The notes below the pieces were generated by a model. That model was not told the DNA's origin. It worked only from the letters and a program-made list of their open reading frames with translations, and did no database searches. The position numbers were made by a program, and so were the translations under genes. Below are positions 33,332 to 41,768 of a stretch of DNA of 42,406 nucleotides, in pieces (position 1 is the first letter of the stretch; each line of letters opens with the position of its first letter). The DNA comes from an uncultured Verrucomicrobia subdivision 3 bacterium (GTDB lineage Bacteria; Verrucomicrobiota; Verrucomicrobiae; Limisphaerales; UBA11358): positions 1 through 42,406 of the forward strand of contig CAINDH010000261.1 of assembly GCA_903847285.1 (NCBI GenBank), written 5' to 3'.

Positions 33332-36300
33332 ATGAACACACACACCAAGCCATTTGCCAAATCACTTCGGCATCAACAATCACAGTTGTTTTACCTGACC
33401 TGTGCAGCGCTTCTTGCCTTTAGCACCGGCTTGGTTCAGGCTGCCAACACGGTTTCCGTTCCCTTTATCATTTCGGGCACTTGGCTATGTCCGGCGGGCG
33501 TCACCAGCGTTCAAGTGGAATGTTGGGGCGGTGGCGGCGCGGGTGGGACTGCTGTCCGACCGGTGGCCACGACCGCAACCGGTGGCGGCGGTGCGGGCGG
33601 TGCTTACGCCAAGTTGAATTCATTTGCAGTTACTCCGGGAAATACCTACACGGTCACGGTTGGAGCCGGTGGCGTTAGCGTGTCCACCGATACGCAAAAA
33701 GTTCCGGGTGGTGATTCGTGGTTCAACAACTCTTCGACGGTGCTTGCCAAAGGTGGTCAAGGCGGTGAGACAGTCAATGCCAACCCGGGGCGCTTCGGTG
33801 TTGGCGGAACGGGGACTACAACTGGCAGCATTGGTGATGTTCTTTTTGCGGGCGGCAACGGCGCGACATCCACAACTGCCAATTTCGGTGGTGCTGGCGG
33901 TGGTAGCGCGGGAACCGGCTCCGCAGGAACTGCGGCCTCGACGACTACTGGCGTGGGCGCGACGGCGGTCACGGGTGGTGGCAATGGTGGTAATGCCAAT
34001 CCCACATCTGGATCATCCGGCGCAGGCCAAACCCCGACAACAACTCCCGGCGGCGGTGGTGGCGGCGCTCGTTCTTCTAGTGCCACGGTGCAAGCGGGTG
34101 GCACTGGCGCTATCGGCCGCGTCGTTTTGACTTACGCAATCCCGCGTGCGATTTATCGTGCGAATACCGCTGGCAATCTGAACACCACTGGTGACTGGAC
34201 TGGCGGCGTAGTTCCGGCGGCAACCAATTTCGCAGCGTGGGACAATGCTGTTGCGACTGCGGCGAATTGCACAAACGCACTTGGCGCAGATTTGAGCTGG
34301 CGCGGCATTTCGATCGCGAACCCGGCAGCAACGGTGAACATTCCCGCAGGCAACACTTTGACGTTGGGTGCTTCTTATGATTCGGCGAACGGCATTGACA
34401 TGAGCGTGGCTAGTCAAAACCTGGTTTTAGGTTGCGGAATCTCGCTTGCTCCGGGTGACGAAAAATGGACGGTCGTTAGCGGCCGGACGGTGGATGCCAG
34501 CGCTGTTACCGTAAGTCGCCAAGCTGGCAGCACAGTTGATTTTTCAAGCGTGGGCACCATCAAAATCGGTAATGCTAATGCTAATGGTATCATCGGTGGC
34601 TGGGCGACGGTGGCGGGTGACGGTTGGGCAACGAACGCCACCGCTGGCATTGCGCCGCTGGCTACCTATATCGGCACTGCGGCCGCAACCACTGACAACC
34701 TTGACATCACAACTACTGGGAACGCCAGCTCCATCGCCGGCTGTAACTCCATTCGCTATTCGGTGAATCCTAGCGGGTTCAAAATCAACGTGGCTGGCTC
34801 TCCGATGACTGTTGCTTCCGGCGGCATTCTGGTTCGTAACGGCATCGCTGCATCATTGTTGAGCAGTGCGACTACAGCCACCGTCCGCGAACTGCGTGGT
34901 AGCAGCGGCGGTGATCTTATTTTGAATGTAGTCGGCTCAGGAAGCTTGGTTTTGGGTGGTAACACCGCCGGCAGTGCGGCTATTCAGAACAGCCCCATTA
35001 CAATCTCCGACAACGGCACCGCGACGGGCCTGACAAAAACCGGCGCCGGCACGGCGGCTTTTTACGGTATCGGATCCTACACCGGAAACACCCGCATCAA
35101 TCAGGGCACGTTCGCGCTCGCGAGCTACAATCTCGGAACTGTGACCACCTTGTCCAGCACTACCAACATCTACATTGAGACGGGCGCAACCCTTGATGTG
35201 ATCGCGAACACCAACGCCTCGTTTGTTTCAGCGTTCGTCTTGGGACCGAATCAACGGCTCGAAGGCTTGGGCACGTTCAGCGGCAATTTGGTTTTGAGCA
35301 ACATTGCCACGGCCAAACTTTTCCCGGGTAACAACGGCGCGGTGCCGTCTTATGGCGCGCTGACCATCCGCAGCAACCTAACGATTGGCGCTCTGTCCCA
35401 AGTGCAATTTGATCTGAGCAGCAGCACCGCTGCGGGCAATGACAAGATTGTCATGACTGGTGCGAATGCAACGTTGAATGGCAACGGCGCGTCGATCACC
35501 ATCAATCAGATCGATGGCAACAACACCCTCGCCGCTGCGGATTACGTTTTATTCGATCTCACTGGTGCGAGTGCCAGCGTGGCTTCTTCTTTTTCACCCA
35601 CGGTGGCGTGGACGGTTACTCCGGCCAATGCCGCAAATTATGATGTCATCACCATCGGCAAGCAGGTGTTGCTGCACTACACCGCACCGCCGAGCGCGGC
35701 GAATTCCACGGCGGTGGCCAGCCCGACGACGGGTGTGACGGCGGATGGCGTCACTACTTCCACTATCACCGTGACGGCGCGCGACGGTGCCGACAATGTC
35801 ATCTCCAACGCCAACGTTTCCGCGACCTCCACCGGCACGGGTAACACTATTTCGACGGCGGGCATCACAGCCGTCAATGGTCAGGCGACCTTCACTATCA
35901 AGTCAACCAAGGCTGAAACCAAGACCATCACAGTATCCATTGCTGGCACAACGATCACTCAGCAGCCAACGGTAGCTTTCGTTGCCAGCACCAATGCCAG
36001 CCCGACTAACTCTATCGCCGTTGCCAGCCCGACCACAGGTCTGACGGCCGATGGTTCCGCAACTTCGACCATCACGGTGACGGCGATGGATGCGAACAAC
36101 AACCCGATTCCCGGCGCAACTGTTTCGGCCTCGTCCACCGGCACAGGCAATTCGCTTTCCAGCCCGGCTAACACCGACAGCAGCGGTCAGACGACCTTTA
36201 CCATCGCTTCCACGGTTGCCGAGTTGAAGACCATCACGGTCGTGGTCAATGGAACCACCATCACCAATCATCCGACGGTTCAATTTGTTCCCGGCGCTGT

Positions 36301-39300
36301 GAGTGCAGCTAACTCCACGGCTGTGGCCAGCCCGACGACGGTTTCATCGGACAATGTTTCCACGTCCGTCATCACCGTCACGGCAAAGGATGCGAACAAC
36401 AACCTCATCTCCAACGCGGTGGTGACGGCTAGTTCCACTGGCAGCGGCAATACGTTATCCACCCCGGCGAATACCGGTGGCAATGGTCAGACGACTTTCA
36501 CCATCGCGTCGTCGGTTGCGGAAGTGAAAACGATCACGGTGACCATTGACGGCACGCCAATCACGCAGCAGCCCGTGGTGACTTTCCAAGTTGCCGTCAG
36601 CCCGTCGTTGAGTTCAGTCGTAGCAAGCCCCACGAACGGCATCGCTGCGGATAATGTGACCACTTCGACGATCACCATCACGGCTATTGACCAAACTTCC
36701 AACCCGATTCCCGGTGCGACTGTCGTTGTAACTTCCAGTGGCACGGGTAACACGATTTCTAATCCTGCACTAACCGACGGTAGTGGCGTTACCACGGCAA
36801 CCATCCGCACGACCAAAGCGGAAACGAAAACCATCAGTGCTACAGTCAACGGCACTCCCATCACGCAACAGGCGTTTGTAACTTTTAATCCCGGCGCAGT
36901 AAGCTCAACAAATTCTACAATCAGCCCAGCCACCGCCACGAAAGTTGCCGATGGTTCCAGCACGCAGGTTCTCACCGTTCAAGCACGTGATGCTTTCAAT
37001 AACAACCGCACCACTGGCGGCGACACCGTGGTGTTCTCCGCGACGAGCGGCACCGTGGGCTCGACCACCGACAACGGAGATGGCACTTATTCCGTGACTT
37101 GGACCTCGCCGACATCGGTCGGTTCCGGCCCGGCGACCGTGACAGCAACTTTGGGCGGCACAGCGGTGGGAACGGCGGTCGGTGCATCTTCATCAGTGAT
37201 CACTTTGACAGCTGGCGCTGCCACGCAAGTCCGCGTGGAGACGGCGGCCAACGGTTCCGGTAGCGTGCTCGGCGCACAGACATTGTATTCTGGTGCGGCC
37301 ACGACGGTCTTTGCGATTGTCCGTGATGCGAACAATAATTTCGTGACCAACGAAGCCGCGACAGCTTGGTCATTGACCGGTGCTACGGGCGGCGTGGTGG
37401 CGGGCGATTTGGTTCCGAGCGGGGACAGCAAGAGCGCCACGTTCAGTGCGCATATCGCTGGCACGGCGACGATCCACGTCACCTCCGGCGCATTGACAGC
37501 GGGCGACTCGGGATTGCAAACGGTGGTTCAGCCCTATTACAAGTCCGCCGTCAGCGGCAACTGGAACAATACTAACACCTGGGTCTGGTCCGATACGCAG
37601 AACGGCACTTACACTGGCGCGGTGTTAACGCCCAACAGCACTAATACGCTCGGCGTGACCGTGCTCGCTACGCACAGCGTGACCAATTCCTCCTCGGTGA
37701 CGGTGGATCATGTGAGCGTTGCCGCAAACGGCACGCTCGTGGTCAACAGCAGTGTGACTTTGTCCGTGGCCAAGAGCAGCGGCAACGATCTCGACGTTTT
37801 CGGAACGGTCATCAATTCGGGAACGATTGCTACAAATGCCGGTCCGGTGATCGCCTTTGAGGCCGCGAGCTTGTATCAGCACAACCAAAATTCTGGGGCC
37901 ATTCCAACCTCCATCTGGAATACTACTTCCACTTGTGAAATCACCGGCTCAGCCGGCAGCACCACCGGGCCGACCAGCCTCGGGCAGGCTTTTGGCAACT
38001 TCAAGTGGAACAGCCCGGCGCAGAATACGACCTGCAACCTGAACGGCGCTTTGACGACCGTGAACGGCGACTTCATCGTCGTGAACACCGGCGGTCAGAT
38101 TTTGCGTGGCGCAGGAACGGCTGGTGTCACACTGAACATCGCAGGCAGTATGAAGATTCAGAATACCGGCGGGGCGTCGGTCTTTGCGTTAGGGAACAAC
38201 AACCCGACGGCGACCATTTACAATATCTCGAACAACATCGAGGTCGCGAGCGGGGCGATTCTTGATTTCAAGGAGGCCGGCACTTCTGGTGGCGGCTACA
38301 CGGTGAATCTTTACGGCAACCTGATCGTTTCCGGCACCGGCATCTTACGCAAGAGCAACACCGGCACGGGCGGGTTCAACTTCGTTAAGAATGGAACGCA
38401 AACCGTGGCCGTGGATTCAACTGCCATCTGCGGTGCGACGACCACCGGCACCGCCACGGCCATTGGTTGGACCGTGAGCAGCAACACCGTTCTCGATCTC
38501 GGCACCAGCGTGATCGTCGGCGCTAACTCGTCGTTCACCACCGCTTCGGGCAGCACGTTGCGCATCGGTTCCTCCGGCGGCATCGCGGCATCCGGTGCCA
38601 CGGGCAACGTTCAGACCGGGACGCGCACGTTCGATGGCGCGGGAAATTATTTTTACACCGGCACTAACGCGCAGGTCACAGGCACTGGTTTGCCGACGAC
38701 CACCGGCAATATTCAAATCCTGAACACCAATGGGGTCGTGACGCTGACGCAGTCTGCCACGGTGAATACGCCCGGCACATTCACCGTCGCGACCGGCGCA
38801 TTCCTGCAGGAGTCCAGCGACAACATCAACGGCACGGGTAGTTTCACATTGCAGGATGGCGGCACGCTGGGAATTGACAGCTCCGGCGGTTTGACGCTTT
38901 CTTCGACAACGTCGGGCATGGTTCGTGTCAGTGGCACGCGCACACTTAGCTCTTCTGGCAGCTTCGTATACAACGGTGTGGTGGCGCAAAACATCGGCGG
39001 CGGTCTGCCATCCAGTTCGGCCAGCGTGACCATCGCGAACACCAACGCGCCGGTCTCGTTGAGCAGTGGCACGCGCACGATCACCAACCTCACCGTGAAT
39101 GCCAACGCCACGCTTGATTTCGCGAGCACCACCGGGGCGAGCCAGGTGTTGAACACGGTGAACCCGCCGGTGCTCAATGGCACACTTATCATGGAAGTGA
39201 ACAAGACCGCGCCCAATACGTTCACCGGCTCCAAGCTCACCCAGCTTTCCGGCGTGTTGAATTATGCTGGCGCATTGATCGTGACCAACTTGGGATCGGG

Positions 39301-41020
39301 TTTGCAGGCTGGCGACACGATTCCGGTCTTCAACTCCGCCGGTGGATTCAGCGGTGGCTTCAGCAGTGTCACTGCGCCGGTGGCCCCGACTGGCTTGACC
39401 CGCGATGTTTCACAACTTACCGGCGGCACGGGTGGCAACATCGTCTTCAGTTGCGATGGTTCCCTCTCTGCCAGCGCCGCGCCGAACACCACGAACTGCG
39501 TCGGCAGCAGCTACTCGCTGAATGGCTCCGCCAGCAGCGGCGGCGGCGGCTACACCTACAGCTGGGTTTCCTCGCCAGCAGGCTTTACTTCGTCGAGCGC
39601 GAATCCTTCTGTCAGCCCGACTGCTACGACGACTTATGATCTCACCGTCACCGACGCTAACGGCTGCACCGCCGTCGCATCGGTCACAGTCACGGTGAAT
39701 CCGTCGCCCACCATCACGCTCGGCAGCAGCCCGTCGGTGGTCTATAGCAGCACCAGTGCGAACTTGCCTTACACCGGCACGACGGAAAGCCCGAATCAAT
39801 ACAGCATCGTGTTTGATGCCGCCGCGCAAGCCGCCGGGTTTGCTAACGTTAGTTTGACCTCGCTTCCGGGCAGCCCGATTGCGTTGACAGTTCCTGCAAC
39901 CGCGCCGGTCGGAACTTATAACGGAACGGTTTCTGTGCAAACCGCTGCGGGTTGCTCAAGTTCTCCAACCGCATTTACGGTGACGGTAACCGCAAAAGCT
40001 CTGACCATCACCGCGTCTGACGCGAGTAAGTTTTATGGCCAGACGGTGACGTTTGCCGGAACTGAATTCACGACCGGCGGTTTGATCAACAGTGATTCTG
40101 TGACGTCTGTTTCGCTCACGAGCGCTGGCGCGACCAACACCGCAACCGTGGGAAGCTATAGCATTGTGCCGAGCGCAGCCTCGGGCAGTGGATTGACGAA
40201 CTACAGCATCACCTACAGCAACGGAACATTGACCGTTAATCCCGCGTCCACTTCTGTTACGGTTACCTCGACACAAAATCCGTCCGGCTACCGTGACAGT
40301 GTCGCTTTCATCGCAGCGTTGCCTGCCGACGCCACTGGTAGCGTGGTATTCTCCACCATCAGCGGCAGCTTCAGCACGAACACTGTGAGTGGGACGAACA
40401 CCACCAGCCTTTCCATCACCAATCTGCCGCGCGGCACGAACCTCATTACTGCGGCCTATCTTGGCGATAGCAATTACGCCGGCAGCACGAATACGTTGAA
40501 TCAAATCGTCACCAACCATCCGCCGGTGGCCAACCCTGCCGCCTACACCCGGAACACGGCGGTGAACACGTTCAAGATTCTCGTCAGCAACCTGTTGACC
40601 AACGCGACCGATGTGGACAGCGACACCCTCGCATTGGATTCCGTCGGTGCGACGACCAACAATGCCAGCGTGACGATTTCTGGCGGCTACGTGATGTATA
40701 GCAACACAAACGCCGTGGTTGATCAGTTCACCTACACCGTCACTGACGGCTTTGGCGGCACGAACAGCGCAACCATCACGATCAACGTGGACAGCACGCC
40801 GGTGTTCGGACAAAGCGAAATCGTGAGCGGCAGCGGCGGCACCGCTACGTTGAATTTCGCAGGCATCCCGGGTTACAGCTACAGCGTGGGCCGCTCCACG
40901 AACTTGACGAGCTGGACCGTGATCTGGACAACGAATGCACCGGCAGGTGGCGTGTTCCAGTTCATTGACACCGCCGCTCCGGAACCCAACGCCTATTACC
41001 AATTGCAGTTCAATCCCTGA
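33332..41020 (+). CDS. Giant modular surface protein (adhesin-like), 2562 residues
   Basis: An exported, repetitive protein with no visible catalytic domain. The signal peptide lies at about 1-38 (…LLAFSTGLVQA). Modules: a glycine-rich domain (about 40-267, with WGGGGAGG and VTVGAGG motifs); a beta-strand-rich passenger-like region (about 272-788) with an autotransporter-associated repeat at about 566-600 (LTKTGAGTAAFYGIGSYTGN); four ~100-residue invasin-like Big_1 repeats (about 789-1190) followed by two more divergent Ig-like domains (to about 1400); a second beta-solenoid-like region (about 1403-2040); a PKD/SprB-like domain (about 2046-2125); an MBG domain (about 2220-2305, LTITASDASKFYGQTVTF); an Ig-like domain (about 2308-2395); a cadherin-like domain (about 2397-2485); and an FYR-type tail (about 2490-2562, ending YYQLQFNP). 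No autotransporter barrel is present. It probably projects from the surface in adhesion or biofilm. Confidence 0.85.
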   Translation: MNTHTKPFAKSLRHQQSQLFYLTCAALLAFSTGLVQAANTVSVPFIISGTWLCPAGVTSVQVECWGGGGAGGTAVRPVATTATGGGGAGGAYAKLNSFAVTPGNTYTVTVGAGGVSVSTDTQKVPGGDSWFNNSSTVLAKGGQGGETVNANPGRFGVGGTGTTTGSIGDVLFAGGNGATSTTANFGGAGGGSAGTGSAGTAASTTTGVGATAVTGGGNGGNANPTSGSSGAGQTPTTTPGGGGGGARSSSATVQAGGTGAIGRVVLTYAIPRAIYRANTAGNLNTTGDWTGGVVPAATNFAAWDNAVATAANCTNALGADLSWRGISIANPAATVNIPAGNTLTLGASYDSANGIDMSVASQNLVLGCGISLAPGDEKWTVVSGRTVDASAVTVSRQAGSTVDFSSVGTIKIGNANANGIIGGWATVAGDGWATNATAGIAPLATYIGTAAATTDNLDITTTGNASSIAGCNSIRYSVNPSGFKINVAGSPMTVASGGILVRNGIAASLLSSATTATVRELRGSSGGDLILNVVGSGSLVLGGNTAGSAAIQNSPITISDNGTATGLTKTGAGTAAFYGIGSYTGNTRINQGTFALASYNLGTVTTLSSTTNIYIETGATLDVIANTNASFVSAFVLGPNQRLEGLGTFSGNLVLSNIATAKLFPGNNGAVPSYGALTIRSNLTIGALSQVQFDLSSSTAAGNDKIVMTGANATLNGNGASITINQIDGNNTLAAADYVLFDLTGASASVASSFSPTVAWTVTPANAANYDVITIGKQVLLHYTAPPSAANSTAVASPTTGVTADGVTTSTITVTARDGADNVISNANVSATSTGTGNTISTAGITAVNGQATFTIKSTKAETKTITVSIAGTTITQQPTVAFVASTNASPTNSIAVASPTTGLTADGSATSTITVTAMDANNNPIPGATVSASSTGTGNSLSSPANTDSSGQTTFTIASTVAELKTITVVVNGTTITNHPTVQFVPGAVSAANSTAVASPTTVSSDNVSTSVITVTAKDANNNLISNAVVTASSTGSGNTLSTPANTGGNGQTTFTIASSVAEVKTITVTIDGTPITQQPVVTFQVAVSPSLSSVVASPTNGIAADNVTTSTITITAIDQTSNPIPGATVVVTSSGTGNTISNPALTDGSGVTTATIRTTKAETKTISATVNGTPITQQAFVTFNPGAVSSTNSTISPATATKVADGSSTQVLTVQARDAFNNNRTTGGDTVVFSATSGTVGSTTDNGDGTYSVTWTSPTSVGSGPATVTATLGGTAVGTAVGASSSVITLTAGAATQVRVETAANGSGSVLGAQTLYSGAATTVFAIVRDANNNFVTNEAATAWSLTGATGGVVAGDLVPSGDSKSATFSAHIAGTATIHVTSGALTAGDSGLQTVVQPYYKSAVSGNWNNTNTWVWSDTQNGTYTGAVLTPNSTNTLGVTVLATHSVTNSSSVTVDHVSVAANGTLVVNSSVTLSVAKSSGNDLDVFGTVINSGTIATNAGPVIAFEAASLYQHNQNSGAIPTSIWNTTSTCEITGSAGSTTGPTSLGQAFGNFKWNSPAQNTTCNLNGALTTVNGDFIVVNTGGQILRGAGTAGVTLNIAGSMKIQNTGGASVFALGNNNPTATIYNISNNIEVASGAILDFKEAGTSGGGYTVNLYGNLIVSGTGILRKSNTGTGGFNFVKNGTQTVAVDSTAICGATTTGTATAIGWTVSSNTVLDLGTSVIVGANSSFTTASGSTLRIGSSGGIAASGATGNVQTGTRTFDGAGNYFYTGTNAQVTGTGLPTTTGNIQILNTNGVVTLTQSATVNTPGTFTVATGAFLQESSDNINGTGSFTLQDGGTLGIDSSGGLTLSSTTSGMVRVSGTRTLSSSGSFVYNGVVAQNIGGGLPSSSASVTIANTNAPVSLSSGTRTITNLTVNANATLDFASTTGASQVLNTVNPPVLNGTLIMEVNKTAPNTFTGSKLTQLSGVLNYAGALIVTNLGSGLQAGDTIPVFNSAGGFSGGFSSVTAPVAPTGLTRDVSQLTGGTGGNIVFSCDGSLSASAAPNTTNCVGSSYSLNGSASSGGGGYTYSWVSSPAGFTSSSANPSVSPTATTTYDLTVTDANGCTAVASVTVTVNPSPTITLGSSPSVVYSSTSANLPYTGTTESPNQYSIVFDAAAQAAGFANVSLTSLPGSPIALTVPATAPVGTYNGTVSVQTAAGCSSSPTAFTVTVTAKALTITASDASKFYGQTVTFAGTEFTTGGLINSDSVTSVSLTSAGATNTATVGSYSIVPSAASGSGLTNYSITYSNGTLTVNPASTSVTVTSTQNPSGYRDSVAFIAALPADATGSVVFSTISGSFSTNTVSGTNTTSLSITNLPRGTNLITAAYLGDSNYAGSTNTLNQIVTNHPPVANPAAYTRNTAVNTFKILVSNLLTNATDVDSDTLALDSVGATTNNASVTISGGYVMYSNTNAVVDQFTYTVTDGFGGTNSATITINVDSTPVFGQSEIVSGSGGTATLNFAGIPGYSYSVGRSTNLTSWTVIWTTNAPAGGVFQFIDTAAPEPNAYYQLQFNP
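35697..36905 (+). repeat. Four tandem ~300-base repeats encoding Big_1 Ig-like domains
   Basis: Units begin near 35697, 36003, 36307 and 36603, each starting with a (N)S-x-A-V-A-S-P-T-x-G-like segment, then T-[ST]-x-I-T-V-T-A-x-D, then a [ST]-x-T-G-x-G-N-[ST] segment. Spacing is close to 100 codons. The copies have diverged at the DNA level, so the expansion is not recent, but they remain targets for recombination. Confidence 0.8.
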
Positions 41021-41030
41021 CCTCCGATGG

Positions 41031-41091
41031 GGTTGCTCGCCCTGACCGACCACAGCAATACCATGTTGTTTGAAGGGAAGGGCGAGCAATC
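41031..41091. repeat. 13-base inverted repeat just after the giant gene
   Basis: GGTTGCTCGCCCT (41031-41043) pairs with AGGGCGAGCAATC (41079-41091), with one G-U pair and a 35-base loop. It begins 11 bases after the stop of the giant gene. There is no T-run, so it is not a simple terminator; it could protect the 3' end of the long mRNA. Confidence 0.6.
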
Positions 41092-41121
41092 AAAATAATC
41101 CGAAGGGACTCCAGTCTTCAG

Positions 41122-41156
41122 CCCAAGGTGCGCCAGTGGCGCTACCTTGGGTTTTT
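41122..41156 (+). terminator. Rho-independent terminator of the giant surface-protein gene
   Basis: CCCAAGGT at 41122-41129 pairs with ACCTTGGG at 41144-41151, enclosing a second stem GCGCC/GGCGC with loop AGT and one bulged T, followed by TTTTT at 41152-41156. It lies about 100 bases beyond the stop codon at 41018-41020. Confidence 0.85.
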
Positions 41157-41165
41157 GTTACCCGT

Positions 41166-41228
41166 GTCCGGAATCGAGATGCCGAGGTCGGTGATTGCCA
41201 TCCCCAGGTCTGGAATCAAGATTTCAGA
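41166..41228. repeat. Three imperfect 21-base tandem repeats
   Basis: Units at 41166-41186, 41187-41207 and 41208-41228 each begin GTC and share a [AT]GGAATC-like segment and, in the first two, an end in CAG or GAG. On the minus strand the 7-codon period reads as repeated I-P-D-L-G / I-T-D-L-G / I-P-D-T-G in a 61-codon open frame, but nothing else supports that frame as a gene. Confidence 0.5.
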
Positions 41229-41251
41229 CGCCTTGCTCAAAGTTTTGGGCA

Positions 41252-41408
41252 AGCCCGTAGGGCTGGCATATTTGTAGATACCCGATGCGTGGGAAAAAAG
41301 CTCCGTTGGAGCGACATCATCCGGCAAAGGGCAGGGGAATATGCCGCCCCGACGGGGCTGGATTGGTTTTGGGATTTGGTTTCTACAAAGATGCCGCGCC
41401 TACGGCGC
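41252..41408. repeat. Compound palindromic element: four short hairpins inside a 14-base inverted repeat
   Basis: Four hairpins with 5- to 6-base stems and 3-base loops: AGCCCGTAGGGCT (41252-41264), GCTCCGTTGGAGC (41300-41312), GCCCCGACGGGGC (41346-41358) and GCGCCTACGGCGC (41396-41408). The outer two are joined to GGCATATTTGTAGA (41265-41278) and its inverted copy TCTACAAAGATGCC (41382-41395), which match at 13 of 14 positions. The layout is that of an interspersed REP/MITE-like element, not of a gene. Confidence 0.7.
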
Positions 41409-41434
41409 TGACTTGGTTGCAGCCTATCCTCATA

Positions 41435-41768
41435 TTAGGCGGCATCAACATATCATTGTCAAAAGCTCTGCAAACTTTCCAACCAAAAAAGTAAAAACCA
41501 TACCGGCGACTGCTCTGATAATGCACCACTTCTCTCTGACGGCAAAACAGCCTGCCAGCGCCAACACGCAAATAATAGCACTAACAACGAACGACCAGCG
41601 CCATACGAGACATATCCGTGTAAATGGAAACATATCTTCAGGCCATAAAAAATACGTCAGGCATGAAGCCTCAAGGTAACAAAGCGCAAGTGCGACAAAT
41701 GGCGCAGCTAAACTAAACCATGTCCAACGCCTGATAAAATATGTCATGGACGTGCTCATGCCGCCTAA
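41435..41768 (-). mobile_element. Possible single integron-type gene cassette (unconfirmed)
   Basis: On the minus strand the unit runs from TTAGGCGGCAT, which reaches the ATG of the small gene, to ATGCCGCCTAA, which overlaps its stop; these are perfect 11-base inverted copies (41758-41768 and 41435-41445). The base before the first is G, giving GTTAGGC, an exact GTTRRRY integron core site. A 12-base direct repeat, GCAGCCTATCCT, flanks the unit at 41419-41430 and 41791-41802. No integrase gene is in the window, and a full attC fold could not be shown. Confidence 0.3.
41445..41759 (-). CDS. Small hypothetical membrane protein
   Basis: A 104-residue protein with no family that I recognise. Three hydrophobic helices are visible: about 15-31 (FSLAAPFVALALCYLEA), about 53-72 (SFVVSAIICVLALAGCF) and about 80-96 (IIRAVAGMVFTFLVGKF), with arginines in the N-terminal and loop positions, consistent with an inner-membrane protein. 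It carries six cysteines, high for its size. The gene has a clear ATG and stop that coincide closely with the two inverted repeats around it (see the cassette entry), and its coding style is less GC-rich than that of its neighbours, which hints at transfer. It is isolated, between the giant protein and acetyl-CoA synthetase. Real gene likely but unproven. Confidence 0.5.
   Translation of the reverse strand: MSTSMTYFIRRWTWFSLAAPFVALALCYLEASCLTYFLWPEDMFPFTRICLVWRWSFVVSAIICVLALAGCFAVREKWCIIRAVAGMVFTFLVGKFAELLTMIC

Noticed and set aside
35697..36905. CRISPR array
   Set aside because: The repeats are ~300 bases long, in frame, and encode Ig-like domains.
39956..41089. 377-codon minus-strand frame opposite the end of the giant gene
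   Set aside because: Antisense shadow of repetitive Ig-like coding sequence; no start context and no family.
41142..41327. 61-codon minus-strand frame with I-P-D-L-G repeats as a gene
   Set aside because: It runs through the terminator and tandem repeats, has no ribosome site and no family; treated as non-coding.
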